Shown here: positions 1-11,159 of the stretch, in pieces
How the letters are laid out: each line of letters begins with the position of its first letter
Position numbering within the stretch: position 1 is the first letter of the stretch
Source: Prostheceraeus crozeri
Taxonomy: Eukaryota > Platyhelminthes > Polycladida > Euryleptidae
Assembly (NCBI GenBank): GCA_907163375.1
Contig: CAJQUW010015612.1
Span: 248,101-312,100, forward strand
Direction: 5' to 3'
Length of the DNA: 64,000 nt
Translations under genes and position numbers: made by a program
Notes under the pieces: generated by a model
What the model saw: only the letters and a program-made list of their open reading frames with translations
Databases searched by the model: none
Told to the model about the DNA's origin: nothing

Positions 1-275
1 AACTCGTTCCCTCGCACGAATTTGTCGGCATCTGCCACTGGAGCTGGAGTTGCTGCGAATGCGGCTGAAGCGCGAAAGTTAGCCAAATACATCAGTCATG
101 TTGACCGCTTTGTAGTCCAACCAAGTCATGGATGATTCGACCAAGACCTTCTTGGAATCAATCGGTAGGACAACAGGAGACAGGCGGGAGGCTGCGTGGC
201 TGATGTAGAGAATAAGTCTCGACATCCAGCGAGGGAATGCGGACTGTTTATCAGGAGTAGGGCAATAGGACATTT
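1..275 (+). pseudogene. C-terminal scrap of a non-LTR retrotransposon reverse transcriptase
   Basis: Plus-strand frames read RKLAKYISHVDRF at about 78-115, then TKTFLESIGRTTGDRR at about 133-190, then RISLDIQRGNAD at about 209-244. The pattern (a Gly-Asp-Arg-Arg stretch, then a hydrophobic helix ending in QRGNA) matches the extreme C-terminus of a common invertebrate non-LTR reverse transcriptase family. A second scrap at 48310-48522 (minus) reads the same way and ends QRGNAASVLATL. Here the reading frame shifts near 115-125 and there is a TAG at 206-208, so it is dead. The window starts inside it, so its 5' extent is unknown. The family assignment is by memory of the tail motif. Confidence 0.5.
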
Positions 276-965
276 TTATGAACTTTTTATTACTTATGGT
301 GTATATATTTTGTAAAATGTTTTTTTCTTGAAATAAAATGTGTTACGTACAACAAGTTACATCAAATTACTACAGGTAAACAGCCTTAACTTTCTGCCTG
401 CTGATGATGCTTGCAATTACTCCTATAGTTCTATCAAGATCCCATCTATATTATTCGTGCTTGAATTGATTGATTGCAACTACATCACGCAAAAGTGTTT
501 GTGATCAGTACTCGAACACGCTGACAAAAGATTTTGCTAGAATTAGTGAAAAATCATGCTTCTTCGTCTCTTCGACTGAACTCATCGACTTTCACATCTG
601 CTGCAGTGAGGCGTGAAACAAGCTTATTATAAACACCAGTGATGCTGTATTATGATCAGCTAAACTATTTCTTTTCTACATGGAAATTTGCCGCACTTGA
701 AATGCTTGCAAAATTCTTGATTTGTCCATTTAGTCTCTTAATGTAGGCGACTTACAAAGGCCGCTGTAGGCATTTTTCACAATTATCATGGTATAGTCAT
801 TTTAGCACTTGACTATGACTGGCTACTGTGGTACCATGACTGGCAATTTTTGCCACCTAACTTTAAAATCATTATAACTTTTGAGAGATGAATTTATCAC
901 ATGTTTCAAGAAGTTGTCATTCCACTGATATTCCATGACCCATAGAATAAGTATATGGTACGTAG
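276..965. other. Non-coding interval, nothing assigned
   Basis: About 690 bp of AT-rich sequence. I see no open frame of note, no terminal inverted repeats and no match elsewhere in the window. Confidence 0.5.
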
Positions 966-1573
966 CATAGAGTAAGCATATTTAGGTAGAGTGGTAACTC
1001 CGCATTTATTAAATCCCAAATGTGCATACACTTTCGATTTTATAAATGATCTCGATGTGAATACAATTGGGTATTGTCACCAAATGTGAGATATGCAAAT
1101 TTTTGAAGTGTTGAAGAAATTACTACGGAATTGAATGATCATGATAGCAATGCAGAAGGAATAATGGTATTAGTGAATCATAAAATCATGCCGTTGAAAA
1201 TTGAATTAAGAAATTGAAATTTCAGCCGAGAAAGCAAAATATCAGATCTCGACTTTTTCATGAAGACTTCCATTATGCAGCTCATGAAATTTCCTTATCA
1301 TCAGCTTTATTTCCGCTTAATTATGATGCTTGTTAGCAAATGTTCATTCCTTTGATATTCAACTTGTTTCACACTACTTATAAAGAGGACGTCATCTCGG
1401 TAGTATATAAACACAGGAAAAATGTGAAAATTTCTAGCTTTTTAAAAACTGTTCAAATAATTTTTTGGTTAGGAGAAACGTAATATTCGCAAAAAAACTG
1501 AGTGTTTTGATATAAAAATTTTCACTGTATACAGGTGCTTTTTTGAGTCGACACTCTACATACTTACTCTATG
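966..1573. mobile_element. Non-autonomous inverted-repeat transposon, CATAGAGTAAG family
   Basis: The element begins CATAGAGTAAGCATATTTAG and ends with the inverted form (TACTTACTCTATG at the right edge). The second TIR block, GGTAGAGTG on the left and CACTCTAC on the right, is also inverted. Related copies lie at 54394-56113 and 60731-61266, sharing the interior and the GAGTCGAC box near the right end. There is no coding capacity. The nested copy at 54642-55544 has an 8-bp target duplication, which points to a hAT- or P-type transposase acting in trans. No clean duplication is visible here because an inverted fragment abuts the right end. Confidence 0.6.
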
Positions 1574-1733
1574 GTAATTCCGTGGTAATTTCTTCAAAAC
1601 TGCAAAAATTCGCATTTGGCAGCAATGCCCAACTGCATTCACCTCGAGTTCATTTAATAAAATCGAAAGTGTATACATATTGGGGATTTCATAAATGCGC
1701 AGTTACCACTCTACCTAATTTACCTACTCTATG
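1574..1733 (-). repeat. Inverted partial copy of the adjacent CATAGAGTAAG transposon
   Basis: Reverse complement of roughly 966-1130: it runs outward to a terminal TACCTACTCTATG at 1721-1733. Together with 966-1573 it makes a head-to-head composite whose outermost ends are again inverted repeats. Confidence 0.6.
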
Positions 1734-1955
1734 CCACTCACAGACAACAACTTTATGATGGGAGCTTAAGAAGGGCGTTTATTAGAGATGGAGATTCTAC
1801 TATACGTATCTGCAGTATTGTGGGGCCCTAATGGGGTTCATGGGGGCTATAATTTGAGAGTAGTGTTTATTAAAAAGTGAGCGTATATTAGAGAAAATAC
1901 GGTACATAGATGTGCATGTAGGCTATGATAAATCTATGTAGGCTATGTAGGATGT
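1734..1955. other. Short interval with GCG-TTTATTAGAG type repeat tail
   Basis: Two related motifs, GGGCGTTTATTAGAG near 1774 and GCGTATATTAGAGAAAATAC near 1882, resemble the short tandem tails seen on dispersed repeats in many marine invertebrate genomes. The last 40 bp contain a repeated CTATGTAGG-like word just before the duplicated block begins. The family is not identified. Confidence 0.3.
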
Positions 1956-2613
1956 GATAAATATCGCTCTCCGTTCAAGTTCCCATTCACAATGACTGTG
2001 ACAGTTCGACCTCCGTATCAGATACCGGCCCAGATCATCACGCTACTATCACCATAGCGGTCATGCTCAGATATGCAGCAGGGTGAATAGCTCTCACCAA
2101 CCATTCGATGCACCTAATGCGGCCATCGTGAAAATCCAAAGTGAAACGGGATTCATCTGTCCACATCACTTGACGCCATTCCTCTGTGCTCCACGACAGA
2201 TGCTGCTCACACCATTCCACACGCTTTCGCTTGTGTTCGAGACCTGCGGAGAAAAAATTGGCAGTGAATGGTTCTGCTAGAACCAATTGGTCCGCTTCTG
2301 CTAGACGGCGATATGCTGTTCATATACTGCATGCAATTCCTGCTGCAGCTTTCCAGCTGATGGCCAGTCGAGGAACACTCTTAAAGCGATTGCGCTTTGC
2401 TGAGATAAGCAACTTCCTGTCGGTAGCATTGTTTGTCAATCTCGGTCTCCCTGATCCTTTCCTTCTTTTAACATTTCCATCATTATTCCATCGACTCCAC
2501 CACCTGGTCACAGTGGAGTATGACACACCCAACTTCCGTCCAACAAACCTACAACTCTTTCCACATCGTAGCATTCCAACAGCCATCCCTTTTACAAACT
2601 CTGATTGCGACAT
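1956..2613 (-). pseudogene. Tc1-like transposase, truncated (copy 1)
   Basis: On the minus strand from an ATG at 2613 the protein starts MSQSEFVKGMAVGML, followed by a helix-turn-helix region (KLGVSYSTVTRWW) and a GRPRLT linker. It then enters the catalytic domain up to the first Asp in MWTDESRF. A TGA follows codon 97 (ACSI*), exactly as in the fuller copy at 15549-16595, so this stop predates the duplication. A one-base loss near 2110-2115 shifts the frame, and homology ends at 1956, removing the second Asp and the Glu of the DD34E triad. It cannot encode a transposase. Confidence 0.85.
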
Positions 2614-4723
2614 TTTTGCTTCAAAATTTAGTCATAAAGAATTGCTTTTCTTCAACGTCCGTAAAATATCATGTATTGGTAGCACGGGTATTTATAATGC
2701 ATGCTGCGCGTACAACTAAGCGTCGCTTCACATGTTGTGGGTTATGCGGCCTTTTCTATCAAAGCAAGTGCGTATTCATGTTCATCATGTAATCATAATA
2801 TCCATCCGATTGTCTGCATGTCACAAGTGTGATTTGTCACAGCTGGTCATGAAATAGCTGAATGAGTTTATAATCGAGCACAGAAAATTTCCAGCAATCA
2901 TGACTGATAGTAATGCTGCAATACTGCGTAATTTCGATTCGTGTCACGAACGTCTTCTTCTTAAATTACTGTGTCTGTACATCCATTTCCTCCTTTCAAT
3001 TCCATGCTTCCATCACATTTGCCCAATTCCGGACACCTTCACCCGCCTTCCACTAGCATTGACTTGCTGTGATCTCGATCATTTCTTTAATGTGCCGCCT
3101 ATTCAATAAATTATGTCTCTATAATTCATCTAATGTATGTACTGATGTATCCATCTGTGCGGAATCGAAGTTATTGTGATTGCACTGCTTTCAGATTTTT
3201 TATTCACCAAAAGCACACCATCATTTCCGCAACGGATGACAAATTGATGATGATAAATGTACATTCAAAAATTTGTTCCTACTTGCATAAATGTTTTCTT
3301 CGTTCCAGTCACAAATACTATGGAACTACAACATCGCGGGGGTATCAATTGTGCCTAACACATTTTCAAGTCTAAAAGACGAAGCTCGACAAGCGATCAT
3401 GACCCGATGAAAACATATGGATGACTATCCTATCATCGGGATAGACAATGACAGCAAAATGTGTTCCATTGTTGTTATAACTGACAATAACATTCGAATT
3501 CAAATTAACAATTCGTTCTTACTTTGCAGCTCATAGGATTTTCTGATGCAAAATATGTTTTCCTAAAAAATGAAGAAATGTGACCACAAAGCACGTAAAA
3601 CGCTTAATATGATTTCAATATCCTTATTTTCAGAATCCTTTCATCCTTATTCTGACAAATTGATTCTGTCTGACAAGAGGAGAAAGCAGGTAGTCCTCGG
3701 CAGACACGGAGATTTGCAGTAAGCATATGGTGTGCATCAGTCTATGAAAGTCTCATTTTCGACCTCGTTCCCTGCAGAAACTCGCTGTGGCTACCGCACT
3801 AGTTAGTTATTAAGAATCCTTCGTAATCAAACTCTGTGTAGAGATGAGATATCTATGTTGCTGAGCAGGATCACTACATCAGTCACAGAATTAGATTGTT
3901 TATGCGCATAAATATATTAGAAGTGCAAAATGATTCAAAACGATGGCACATGTAGGAACTTGCTAAGTGGGAAAAGTTGGCAAAAAGAAATTCTTAATAG
4001 CCTACTGAGATGGGCAAAGCAGTCGTTCATTGCTTGCGGATTGCTGTGAATTCCTTTGAAGTGCTTCAAACGCCAGGATTCCTTCAGATTCGAAGAAATC
4101 AGATAATTGAGCACAAGTTGCACATCGGAAATGAAATGCTTCATACAGTTGGGATGTAGAAATAGTGTTTAAGATAGCAACTCTAAATGATACAACGTGC
4201 ACTGATTCATCAGCTGATCAGAGACACGCTGCTATCGATATTTCAAAATCCCTCATTTAGAGATTTTGATTAGACAAACAATATCTCAATGTTCCTAGCG
4301 AATGGCTTTAAATGCCACGAAAAATCAGCTGTGTCCGGTCTAGTCCTAATAATGTAATCCGATGCCCTGTATCACAAATTTACGAAAAAAATTTGATAGA
4401 ATTTGGACATGCTCATCGTCGAGATGCCGAGAGCGTATGCGAACATTGAATGTGAGTGTGTTAACTTATTGGCTTTCTATCACTGGGCCAATAATATGTG
4501 ATATATGACGATATTTGACACAATGCTTGTTTATATGGATGAGAATGACATGTCATCCTTATTGAGAAACATGTGTCTCTCAACAGGATCTGAACTGCAG
4601 CAGGTAAAAGCCCACCTTGCAACTGATATCCTCACAGTTTTCAAGGCAAACTCCGCGAAAATTCAGAAATTTCCCCTAAAAATCTATACTGCTCGTTTTG
4701 GACAAGTTGAAAGTAGTGCGCTG
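2614..4723. other. Non-coding part of duplicated block, no gene seen
   Basis: It aligns to 16596-18680. The first few hundred bases are probably the 5' flank and end of the Tc1 element, but I could not define its terminal repeats. The rest has no convincing open frame. A 22-bp insertion near 3340-3365 distinguishes it from copy 2. Confidence 0.5.
3960..4115. repeat. Dispersed repeat fragment
   Basis: This stretch recurs at 17918-18073 in the second block copy and, more diverged, at 47749-47885 between two halves of a LINE. Shared words include GCTTGCGGATT and AAGTGCTTC. The superfamily is not recognised. Confidence 0.5.
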
Positions 4724-4725
4724 TA

Positions 4726-5723
4726 CACTGTAAATCGCTGGATACGAAAATTACATACAAACGCATACCAAGTTTACATACAATTTGAAACCAACATTTG
4801 ATACGAGATTCTGGTATATATAAAGAAATCTGGTATGTTTTTCATACGAATGGCCATTTACTTTTGTATGTGATTGGTATGTAAACGATACGAACTATGC
4901 TAACGGTGATTGGCTGCTTTACGTTGAAATACGAATTCTTGGTATGTTTTATATACGAGACCCGATGCAAATTGGTATGTGTTTCGTATGTCTTTCGTAT
5001 CAATAGCTTTATGTCATATGGCAAAAAATATGTTATACTACATACTACTTACAAATAACTTTTTTCCAGTAATACCAGCCGTGAATATTTCTTTGTGAAA
5101 GTGTGGTGGTATTTAACTAGATTAGATTTGTTGTGGAATTAAAGCCGCATGTCATCTGTGCAACTTGTCTTATAGCATTCACAAGACTCATAATTAGCTC
5201 ATTTCCTTGAACAAAATTGATAAACATCATTTCAATAAAACGATAACTTTTCAGCAACCATGTTGACTTATATATCTCAAACATAACTATTTTTGCGTTC
5301 ATGAATTATAATGTGTCTTTATTTTGGATTGATAATATGCTTAGTTCCAAAATTACATAATTCATAATTGTTGATGGTCAAATACTTATTGATTATTTAT
5401 GAAATGCCTCGAACCTACATGTATTAAAATCGAATTCAGTATTGTTAGTTTGACTATAAAATGTCATTATCTCACTACTTACAAAGCAGTAGTAGCATTA
5501 GTGTGATCTTTATTGACAAAAAACTTTAAATCAACATACTTTGGACATGATTGATGCTTTCTTTTAACATTGTGCTGGTATGGCTTTAGTATGTAAAGAA
5601 TACCACACTTGAAATAACATGCGAAAAGCATACAAATATATACCAAGATCATACAGAAATATACCAAAAAAATATTTTGGTATGCATCCTTCGTATGTGA
5701 TTCGTATTGAGCGATTTACAGTG
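4726..5723. mobile_element. TA-flanked non-autonomous DNA transposon (998 bp)
   Basis: The ends are inverted repeats, CACTGTAAATCGCT on the left and AGCGATTTACAGTG on the right. TA flanks both sides (4724-4725 and 5724-5725). The second block copy has the uninterrupted site with a single TA at 18681-18682, which proves insertion. A TA duplication fits a Tc1/mariner-type transposase. Beyond the first 14 bp the arms stay loosely inverted and are studded with TTGGTATG and CATACCAA words that can pair. No transposase is encoded. Confidence 0.85.
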
Positions 5724-5725
5724 TA

Positions 5726-6163
5726 TGCATACAATATGTCAGAGCACAGAAGTCCAACATGCCCTAACCGCAAACAAATTTCTTAGTATTTCACATATTG
5801 TAGAAACTACGTACGCGCATTCATAACCCTCTTCATAGCCCTTTCGTGACAATGGGTGCGCAGCACATCATGCACGAATTGTTCAAAGTCACCGCGATTT
5901 GTGACCCGACAATGTAGTGAAGCTCACTTCGGTCGCGCAATGGATAATCTTGAAACATGAATTCAAGCATGGCGGTTAACTCATTTGCATATCCACATCA
6001 CATTCTTACTGGAAACCAAAAGTTCTCTAATGCTGTTTGCGAAGATCATGGACACATTGGACACAAGATGGACCTTCATTCACATAATCTGTAATACGTA
6101 TATGAATGAGATTTTTCTTCTTTATTTATTAGGTAGGCACTCGTTGATTTCATCCTATGTACG
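5726..6163. other. Non-coding part of duplicated block
   Basis: Aligned with 18683-19120 in the other block copy. No element ends or open frame are supported. Confidence 0.4.
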
Positions 6164-6505
6164 TAGTGATGAAAATTTTCCGGAAAATTCTGAATCAAAA
6201 TTCATTTTGAGTGGAACATTTCCGAAAAATGGAAAATTTTGGAAAATTTTGAATTTTTGTGACATAATTTGTGCGTTCTACCACAGCACAGCCGAGGCAG
6301 CTACACACCAATGGCATTGGTCTGAAACTCTTGATATCGTCATTATTTCGATTAGGACGATCGTAGCGATGCGAATCTCGTCCACGGATTTTAGAGCATT
6401 CCTTTGCCACCAGTGGCTTACGTGAAGTATTAGCATTATTAATTGTCACACAGACACCGTTAATAGGATAAGGTGAATCTTGCTTCACAGTAGTGGTAGA
6501 TTTTC
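6164..6505. mobile_element. 5'-end fragment of a TAGTGATG hAT element (copy 1)
   Basis: It starts TAGTGATGAAAATTTTCCGG, the same terminus as the complete hAT at 27450-28949, and follows that element through the CCACCAGTGGCTT region before homology is lost against the 3' tail of the RTE LINE. The right terminus is missing. Internal GGAAAATTTT words form short palindromes. Counterpart in the other block: 19121-19462. Confidence 0.65.
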
Positions 6506-6933
6506 ATTACTTGCTTATTTGCTTACTTGATGACCGAATATCAGCCGTTGACTCGCCAACGGCGCAGATCGCATCTTCTCCATTCATTTCTGCATATCGC
6601 GATTCTTGTTCAGGTTCTCCCGTACAGCTTTAACATCGGATCGCACCATCTAATTTGAGGTCAACCTCTTGGTCTTTGATGTCATCAGTGTGTCCACTCC
6701 GTTATTCTGGTGGCCCACCTTCTGTCGCTCCTCCTGTCCGAAATGTACACTATGTCAATGATGTCCTTCACCTTCGATCTCTCTCTTAGGTCTCTTGTTA
6801 TTTGTCTTGTCGAACTCTTGTTATTCGTCGTTCCATTGCTCTTTGGGTGACTTGATGAAAGTGTTCATCCTTTTCTGTGAGGCTCCATGTTTCACAAGCA
6901 TAAGTCAGCGATGGCATTACATGCGTGTTGAAG
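6506..6933 (-). pseudogene. RTE-clade LINE, 3' end of reverse transcriptase (copy 1)
   Basis: The minus strand encodes FNTHVMPSLTYACETWSLTE then QRAMERRITRV, the diagnostic post-palm segment of RTE-clade reverse transcriptases. Further on, in shifted frames, it reads RERSKVKDIIDIV and RRWATRITEW, corresponding to the KTKV..I and RW...I..W block. It ends in a short AAGCAAATAAGCAAG-type tail near 6505-6530, which is typical of RTE 3' ends. Frame shifts and a stop after VRQDK disable it. Its upstream half lies across the inserted P-like element at 15273-15458; the reading frame is continuous (VFN-THV) once that element and one target copy are discounted. Confidence 0.8.
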
Positions 6934-6971
6934 CATGGATTCCTTAATAGTAGTGGCCGGGATGGGAAACT
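6934..6971 (+). repeat. Left terminal inverted repeat of P-like element (copy 1)
   Basis: 38 bp, one mismatch against 15228-15265 read on the opposite strand (T versus C at position 12). Confidence 0.85.
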
Positions 6972-7246
6972 GAAATTTCTCTCATCGCGGCTGTACGCTA
7001 GAAGGGTCACTTTTGTAGACGCAAATTTTCCCTCAAACCTGTGCGTTATCGCGAAACAGCGAGAATCCCTGACCAAGTGATGAGCATTGAAACCTACAGC
7101 CTGTTGGTCAGTGCCAAATCAAATGGAGGATCAAGCAAAATATATATAAACAATGTTCCCGTTTTACAACACATTCCGGTTGAAAGCTTTAACTTCATTA
7201 AGAATTATGAGACGAAAAGACGTCAGACGATAAGATATACGTTTAC

Positions 7247-7591
7247 ATGTCGTCCTTTTCCTTAGTCACACATTTTACACTTCGCGTATGTAGAAGTTTA
7301 ACGACGCCTAACGTGCACTCAGCTACGAATTACAATTATAAAAGTTCTCTGCGACATCAGTCTCCTGGAATATCCCTTTATAAACTCCCTAAGAGCGAGA
7401 TTTTTGATGAATGGCACCGAAGAGTACGTCGTCAAAATGACGGATTCACCCGGGATAAGACAAATAATGCTTTTCTATGCTCCAAACGTTTTAGAAACAA
7501 CGACTTCCTTAGTGAGCGCGAGGATTATAACAATTCAAGAAAACAGCAACACGGTAATATTCGAAGAAGGCGAGATAAGTTCGCTGGTTAG
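7247..7591 (+). pseudogene. THAP-like domain remnant of the P-like transposase (copy 1)
   Basis: 114 residues from an ATG at 7247. The core reads ISLYKLPKSEIFDEWHRRV, then DGFTRDK, then FLCSKRF. It matches the THAP pattern: an aromatic-Lys-hPro strand, a Trp helix, and a C-x2-H-F zinc corner. Here the corner His is Arg (CSKRF), and the early Cys is Tyr in this copy (NYNYKS), although the other block keeps Cys at that place (NCNYKS). Zinc binding is therefore doubtful. THAP domains are the DNA-binding module of P-element transposases, and the location just inside the left TIR fits. A downstream basic stretch (NIRRRRDKF) ends the frame. Confidence 0.55.
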
Positions 7592-8221
7592 AAACATTTG
7601 GACTGGATTAAATCGATTTTGTGTAGCTTGTCACAATTTACCTACCGCATAAAACGTTTTTTTTTTAAATTTTCTAGTTATGAATTAAATATTTTTGCAT
7701 ACCAGCTTTCTACAAAAATAATGTAATGAATATGTGGATCTATTTGAATATATCATCCATTCATTAATGTCTGCTTGTCTTCAATGACCATTTTTCCTAA
7801 ATCCGAATTATTCAAAATACTTGAATCATTCAAAAGTGATTAAATCCGCGAATTTTAGTTTTTCCAATTGCATACGTTCATTAACGGAACTCTCCGACAT
7901 TCCCACTAAAGAAAAGCGCCCGGACAGAAGTTCGGAGCCGAGGCTTCTCACATCGAAGTTACTTGTTAAATTAGATTAATTTAACCTGCTACAAAGTAAG
8001 GTTTACAACGCAGCGACCGAGCTCTAGACCTGTTGTGAGATGAACCCCATAGTGTGCTGAACCACCAACTTTGAGTATGAATCAATGTCACTGAAAATAT
8101 CAATTGCCGTCTAGAATCAAATCAGAATAGAAGTATTACATTGGACAGTATTTCTCAACCCCCAGTCCGCGGACTAAAGTTAGTCAGCGGGACAGGACAG
8201 TTTAGTCCGCGAAGTTAATGT

Positions 8222-8226
8222 GAAAT
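8222..8226. repeat. 5' target-site duplication of the Gypsy element
   Basis: GAAAT, repeated at 12517-12521. The empty site, with one GAAAT, is at about 22915-22919 in the other block copy. Confidence 0.9.
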
Positions 8227-8424
8227 TGATGTGACTGACTTTCTCTCTCTCTTCTCTCTCCTATGACTCTTTATCATTGGCTCTAACTGTTCGCGTATTT
8301 CCCCTACTGTCTCCTTCATGTACTCTGGGCTATCGGCAGGGAATACACACATGTTTGTCCATCCACGCTGACTTGTTCTTCCTCGTGTTTGCACAGCTCA
8401 CTAGCAATTAGTCCCAACACATCA
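8227..8424 (+). repeat. 5' LTR of Gypsy element
   Basis: 198 bp with TG...CA ends; begins with a CT-rich tract and ends CCCAACACATCA. Confidence 0.95.
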
Positions 8425-8437
8425 ATTGGCGACGAGA

Positions 8438-9300
8438 ATGGCTCAACGACTAACGATCCCACTACCACGCACCTTCATGGACCATCCTGGTGATCCTACG
8501 GTCCGTTGGGCTAATTGGTTAGCACAGCTTAAAAACTTCTTCACCTTAACGGATTTGACACTTTCTTCTTCGAACAAACTGAGCGACCATGCAAAGAACG
8601 CCTATCTCTCTGCATTGCTCGGAACTGAGGGTGCTCGTATTTTAATGGCACACCCAGTAGCTGCTACAGCTGAATCTGCAACTTTCGCTGATTTCAGCGC
8701 CACCGTATCCACCCTCTTCGAACGACCTGTCAATCCAGTGCGCGCTGAATATGAATTTCGCAATCGACGTCAATGCCCGACCGAGTCGGCCGCGGACTTC
8801 CTTACGTCTCTACGAACCCTGTACGTCGAATGTACCAACCTATGCTCAGGTGGCGCCGAGGCGAAGAAGCTCGAAGAACACAACCTCGCGATGCAGCTAG
8901 CAATCGGCTGTTACTCCCGCAAGACGCAGGAGAAACGTCTGCAGCTCAACGTCATTTTTCACACGATGCAAGCTGATGAGTCCGCTTCTGAAGCGTCAGC
9001 CGCGATACGAACCGAGGCTCTCAATCGCAACATCGCAATCGTCACGCATCATCGAGACAAGAGTGGCAGTGGCAAGAACTTTAAGCCTACTAAGCAAAGG
9101 CTTAAAAATCGTGCATCGGATGTGGTTCGACTGTGCATCAGTTCAAGTCTCCTGAGTGCCCAGCGTACGGCAAGACATGTAATAGCTGCAAAAAATTGCA
9201 TCATTTTGCCGGGCTCTGCATGTCTCGAAACAAGAGAAGCGACCGCAGCGTCAAATCTCTCTTCCTCAGCGAGCTCTAGAGCGGCGCAATTTCATCTCCT
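8438..9300 (+). pseudogene. Gypsy gag region (fossil)
   Basis: Encodes the structural protein region. The first ATG after the primer-binding site is at 8438 (MAQRLTIPLPRTF). The capsid-like segment contains RPVNPVRAEYEFRNRRQ and an AADFLTSLRTL helix, the typical Ty3/Gypsy gag core. A Cys/His cluster of zinc-knuckle type is encoded near 9105-9225. Part of a fossil element. Confidence 0.8.
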
Positions 9301-9315
9301 GCTTATGAAATTACA

Positions 9316-9552
9316 TTGCTTGTCCAGTGTGACTCAGCGAACGCCCATGTTACATTCATGATAGACTCCGGAGCCGACATCTCCACTTTACAGCACGCAG
9401 TGGCTTCTGACAAATTCCCTTTAGCATCGATTCGCCAGAACAATCAAGTTGTGCGCAACTTCGACCACAGCCCATATCTGGCATCAAAGGCTTTCTTGCA
9501 TGCAGCCTCAGCTACAACGACCGCCACAACACTCCCGCTGACTTCCTCGTAG
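9316..9552 (+). pseudogene. Gypsy aspartic protease region (fossil)
   Basis: Contains the retropepsin active-site motif MIDSGADIS near 9357-9383, which lies between gag and the reverse transcriptase as expected for this family. Confidence 0.8.
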
Positions 9553-11159
9553 TGCCCAACAGCTATCCTAGCGTCATCGGCCGTGACGTCATGCGGAGCC
9601 TGGGACTAAGAATCTGTGACGACCGCGGAAACATCTTGAGTGTTCGCTCTACAAGCGCGTGCGTGCGCGCAGCAGACAAGTCAACAGAATGTGCGCTCGA
9701 TAACTTCCCTTCTCTGCGAAGCAACGACCTTGGGACCTTCCCAGACTACACGCATACAATTTCTGTGAGCGAGACTTTCAGACCTCACGTGACCAAACTT
9801 CGCTCTGTTCCTTTGGCCAAACGTGATGCTGTTATGTGCGAGATTCAGAGTATAATCGACAGTGGGATCTGGTCTCTAAACAGCAAATCCGATTGCGCTC
9901 ACGGTATGGTCGTCGTGTCTAAGAAAGACGGAGGTGTCAGAATTAGAAGTGACCTTTCTCCACTTAACACGTACATTGTTCCTGATCGACATCCTTTGCC
10001 TCTCCTCGAAGATCTGCTCCTTCAATTGCGCGGTGCCTCCTTCTTTTCAAAAATCGACCTACGAAAAGGGTATTTTCACATACTCTTGGACGAAAGCAGC
10101 CGCCGATACACTGCAACGATAACACCGCTTGGGTTAATGGCCTACAACAGACTACCCATGGGTCTGCGCGACGCCGCGTCAGTGTTTCAAAAGTGCGTTT
10201 TTGAAACCCTTAAGAAGTGCAACAACTCTATTGCCTTCATTGACGATATTCTCGTTTACGGCAAGACTCGTGAAGAGCATGGTGTAGCTCTGCAAAACGT
10301 TTTTCAAGCCTTGTCCGACAAACCATTCCGCGTCAACGTCGACAAGTGCGAGCTATGCGTCTCCGAAACCACGTTCCTGGGCTTCCGATTGAACAAAGAT
10401 GGTGTCCGTCCCAACCCCGACAAGATCCGACCCATCAAACAAGCACCACCGCCGAAGAACCTAAAACAACTACAATCCTTCCTGGGCGCGGTTAACTACC
10501 TTTCCAACTTCATCCCTAACCTTGCGAACTTGGCGGAGCCTCTCCGACGTCTCACGCGCAAGAACCAAGCTTTCACTTGGGGTTGCGACCAAGAGAGGGC
10601 ATTCCAAACTTTAAAGGAGTCGATCTCGGAGGAGCTACAACTCTCAATCTTTGATCCCCATGCCCCAACAATCGTTACGGTCGACGCAAGCGACATTGGA
10701 CTCTGTGCACAGCTCACGCAGCAGAAAAATGATATTGAAGTGCCGATTCAATTCGCCTCACATACGCTCTCGGATCGTGAGCGCAACTTCACGACAAACG
10801 AGCGTGAAGCACTCGCGTGTTTGTGGGCCGTAGAGCATTGGGAAAAATTTCTGCTAGGACACCATTTCACTCTCCGAACTGACCATGGCGCTCTGTCAAC
10901 TCTCCTCCAACATCACACTTCCACCCGAAAGTCCACCAAATTCATCCAACGGCGTGAACGCTTGTCTCGATTTGATTGCTCCGTGAGCTACATCAAAGGC
11001 AGTACCAACTACATGGCCGACGCTTTGAGCCGTCTACCTCAAGCCCATCCAAAGAAAGAAGACGCGATCGTGGATGAGGAATCAGAGACTACTGCCACAA
11101 TTGCAAGTTTAATGAGCAGCAATGACATTCGTGAAATCATCCTGTCCTGCGAAAAATGA
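9552..11159 (+). pseudogene. Gypsy reverse transcriptase and RNase H region (fossil)
   Basis: Reverse-transcriptase landmarks in order: SKIDLRKGYFHI (near 10045), the LPMGLRDAASVFQ finger, and the catalytic FIDDILVYG (near 10235; most relatives have YVDD or YIDD). These are followed by the LGAVNYLSNFIPN connection and the RNase H blocks VTVDASDIG, NEREALACLWAV and RTDHGAL. The region closes with NYMADALSRLP. Sequence style suggests the Mag/SURL-like side of Ty3/Gypsy, but that is a guess without a tree. Confidence 0.9.

Noticed and set aside
8426-8437. A possible earlier TTG start for the Gypsy gag region
   Set aside because: This stretch fits the primer-binding site immediately after the 5' LTR; the first ATG at 8438 is the natural start.
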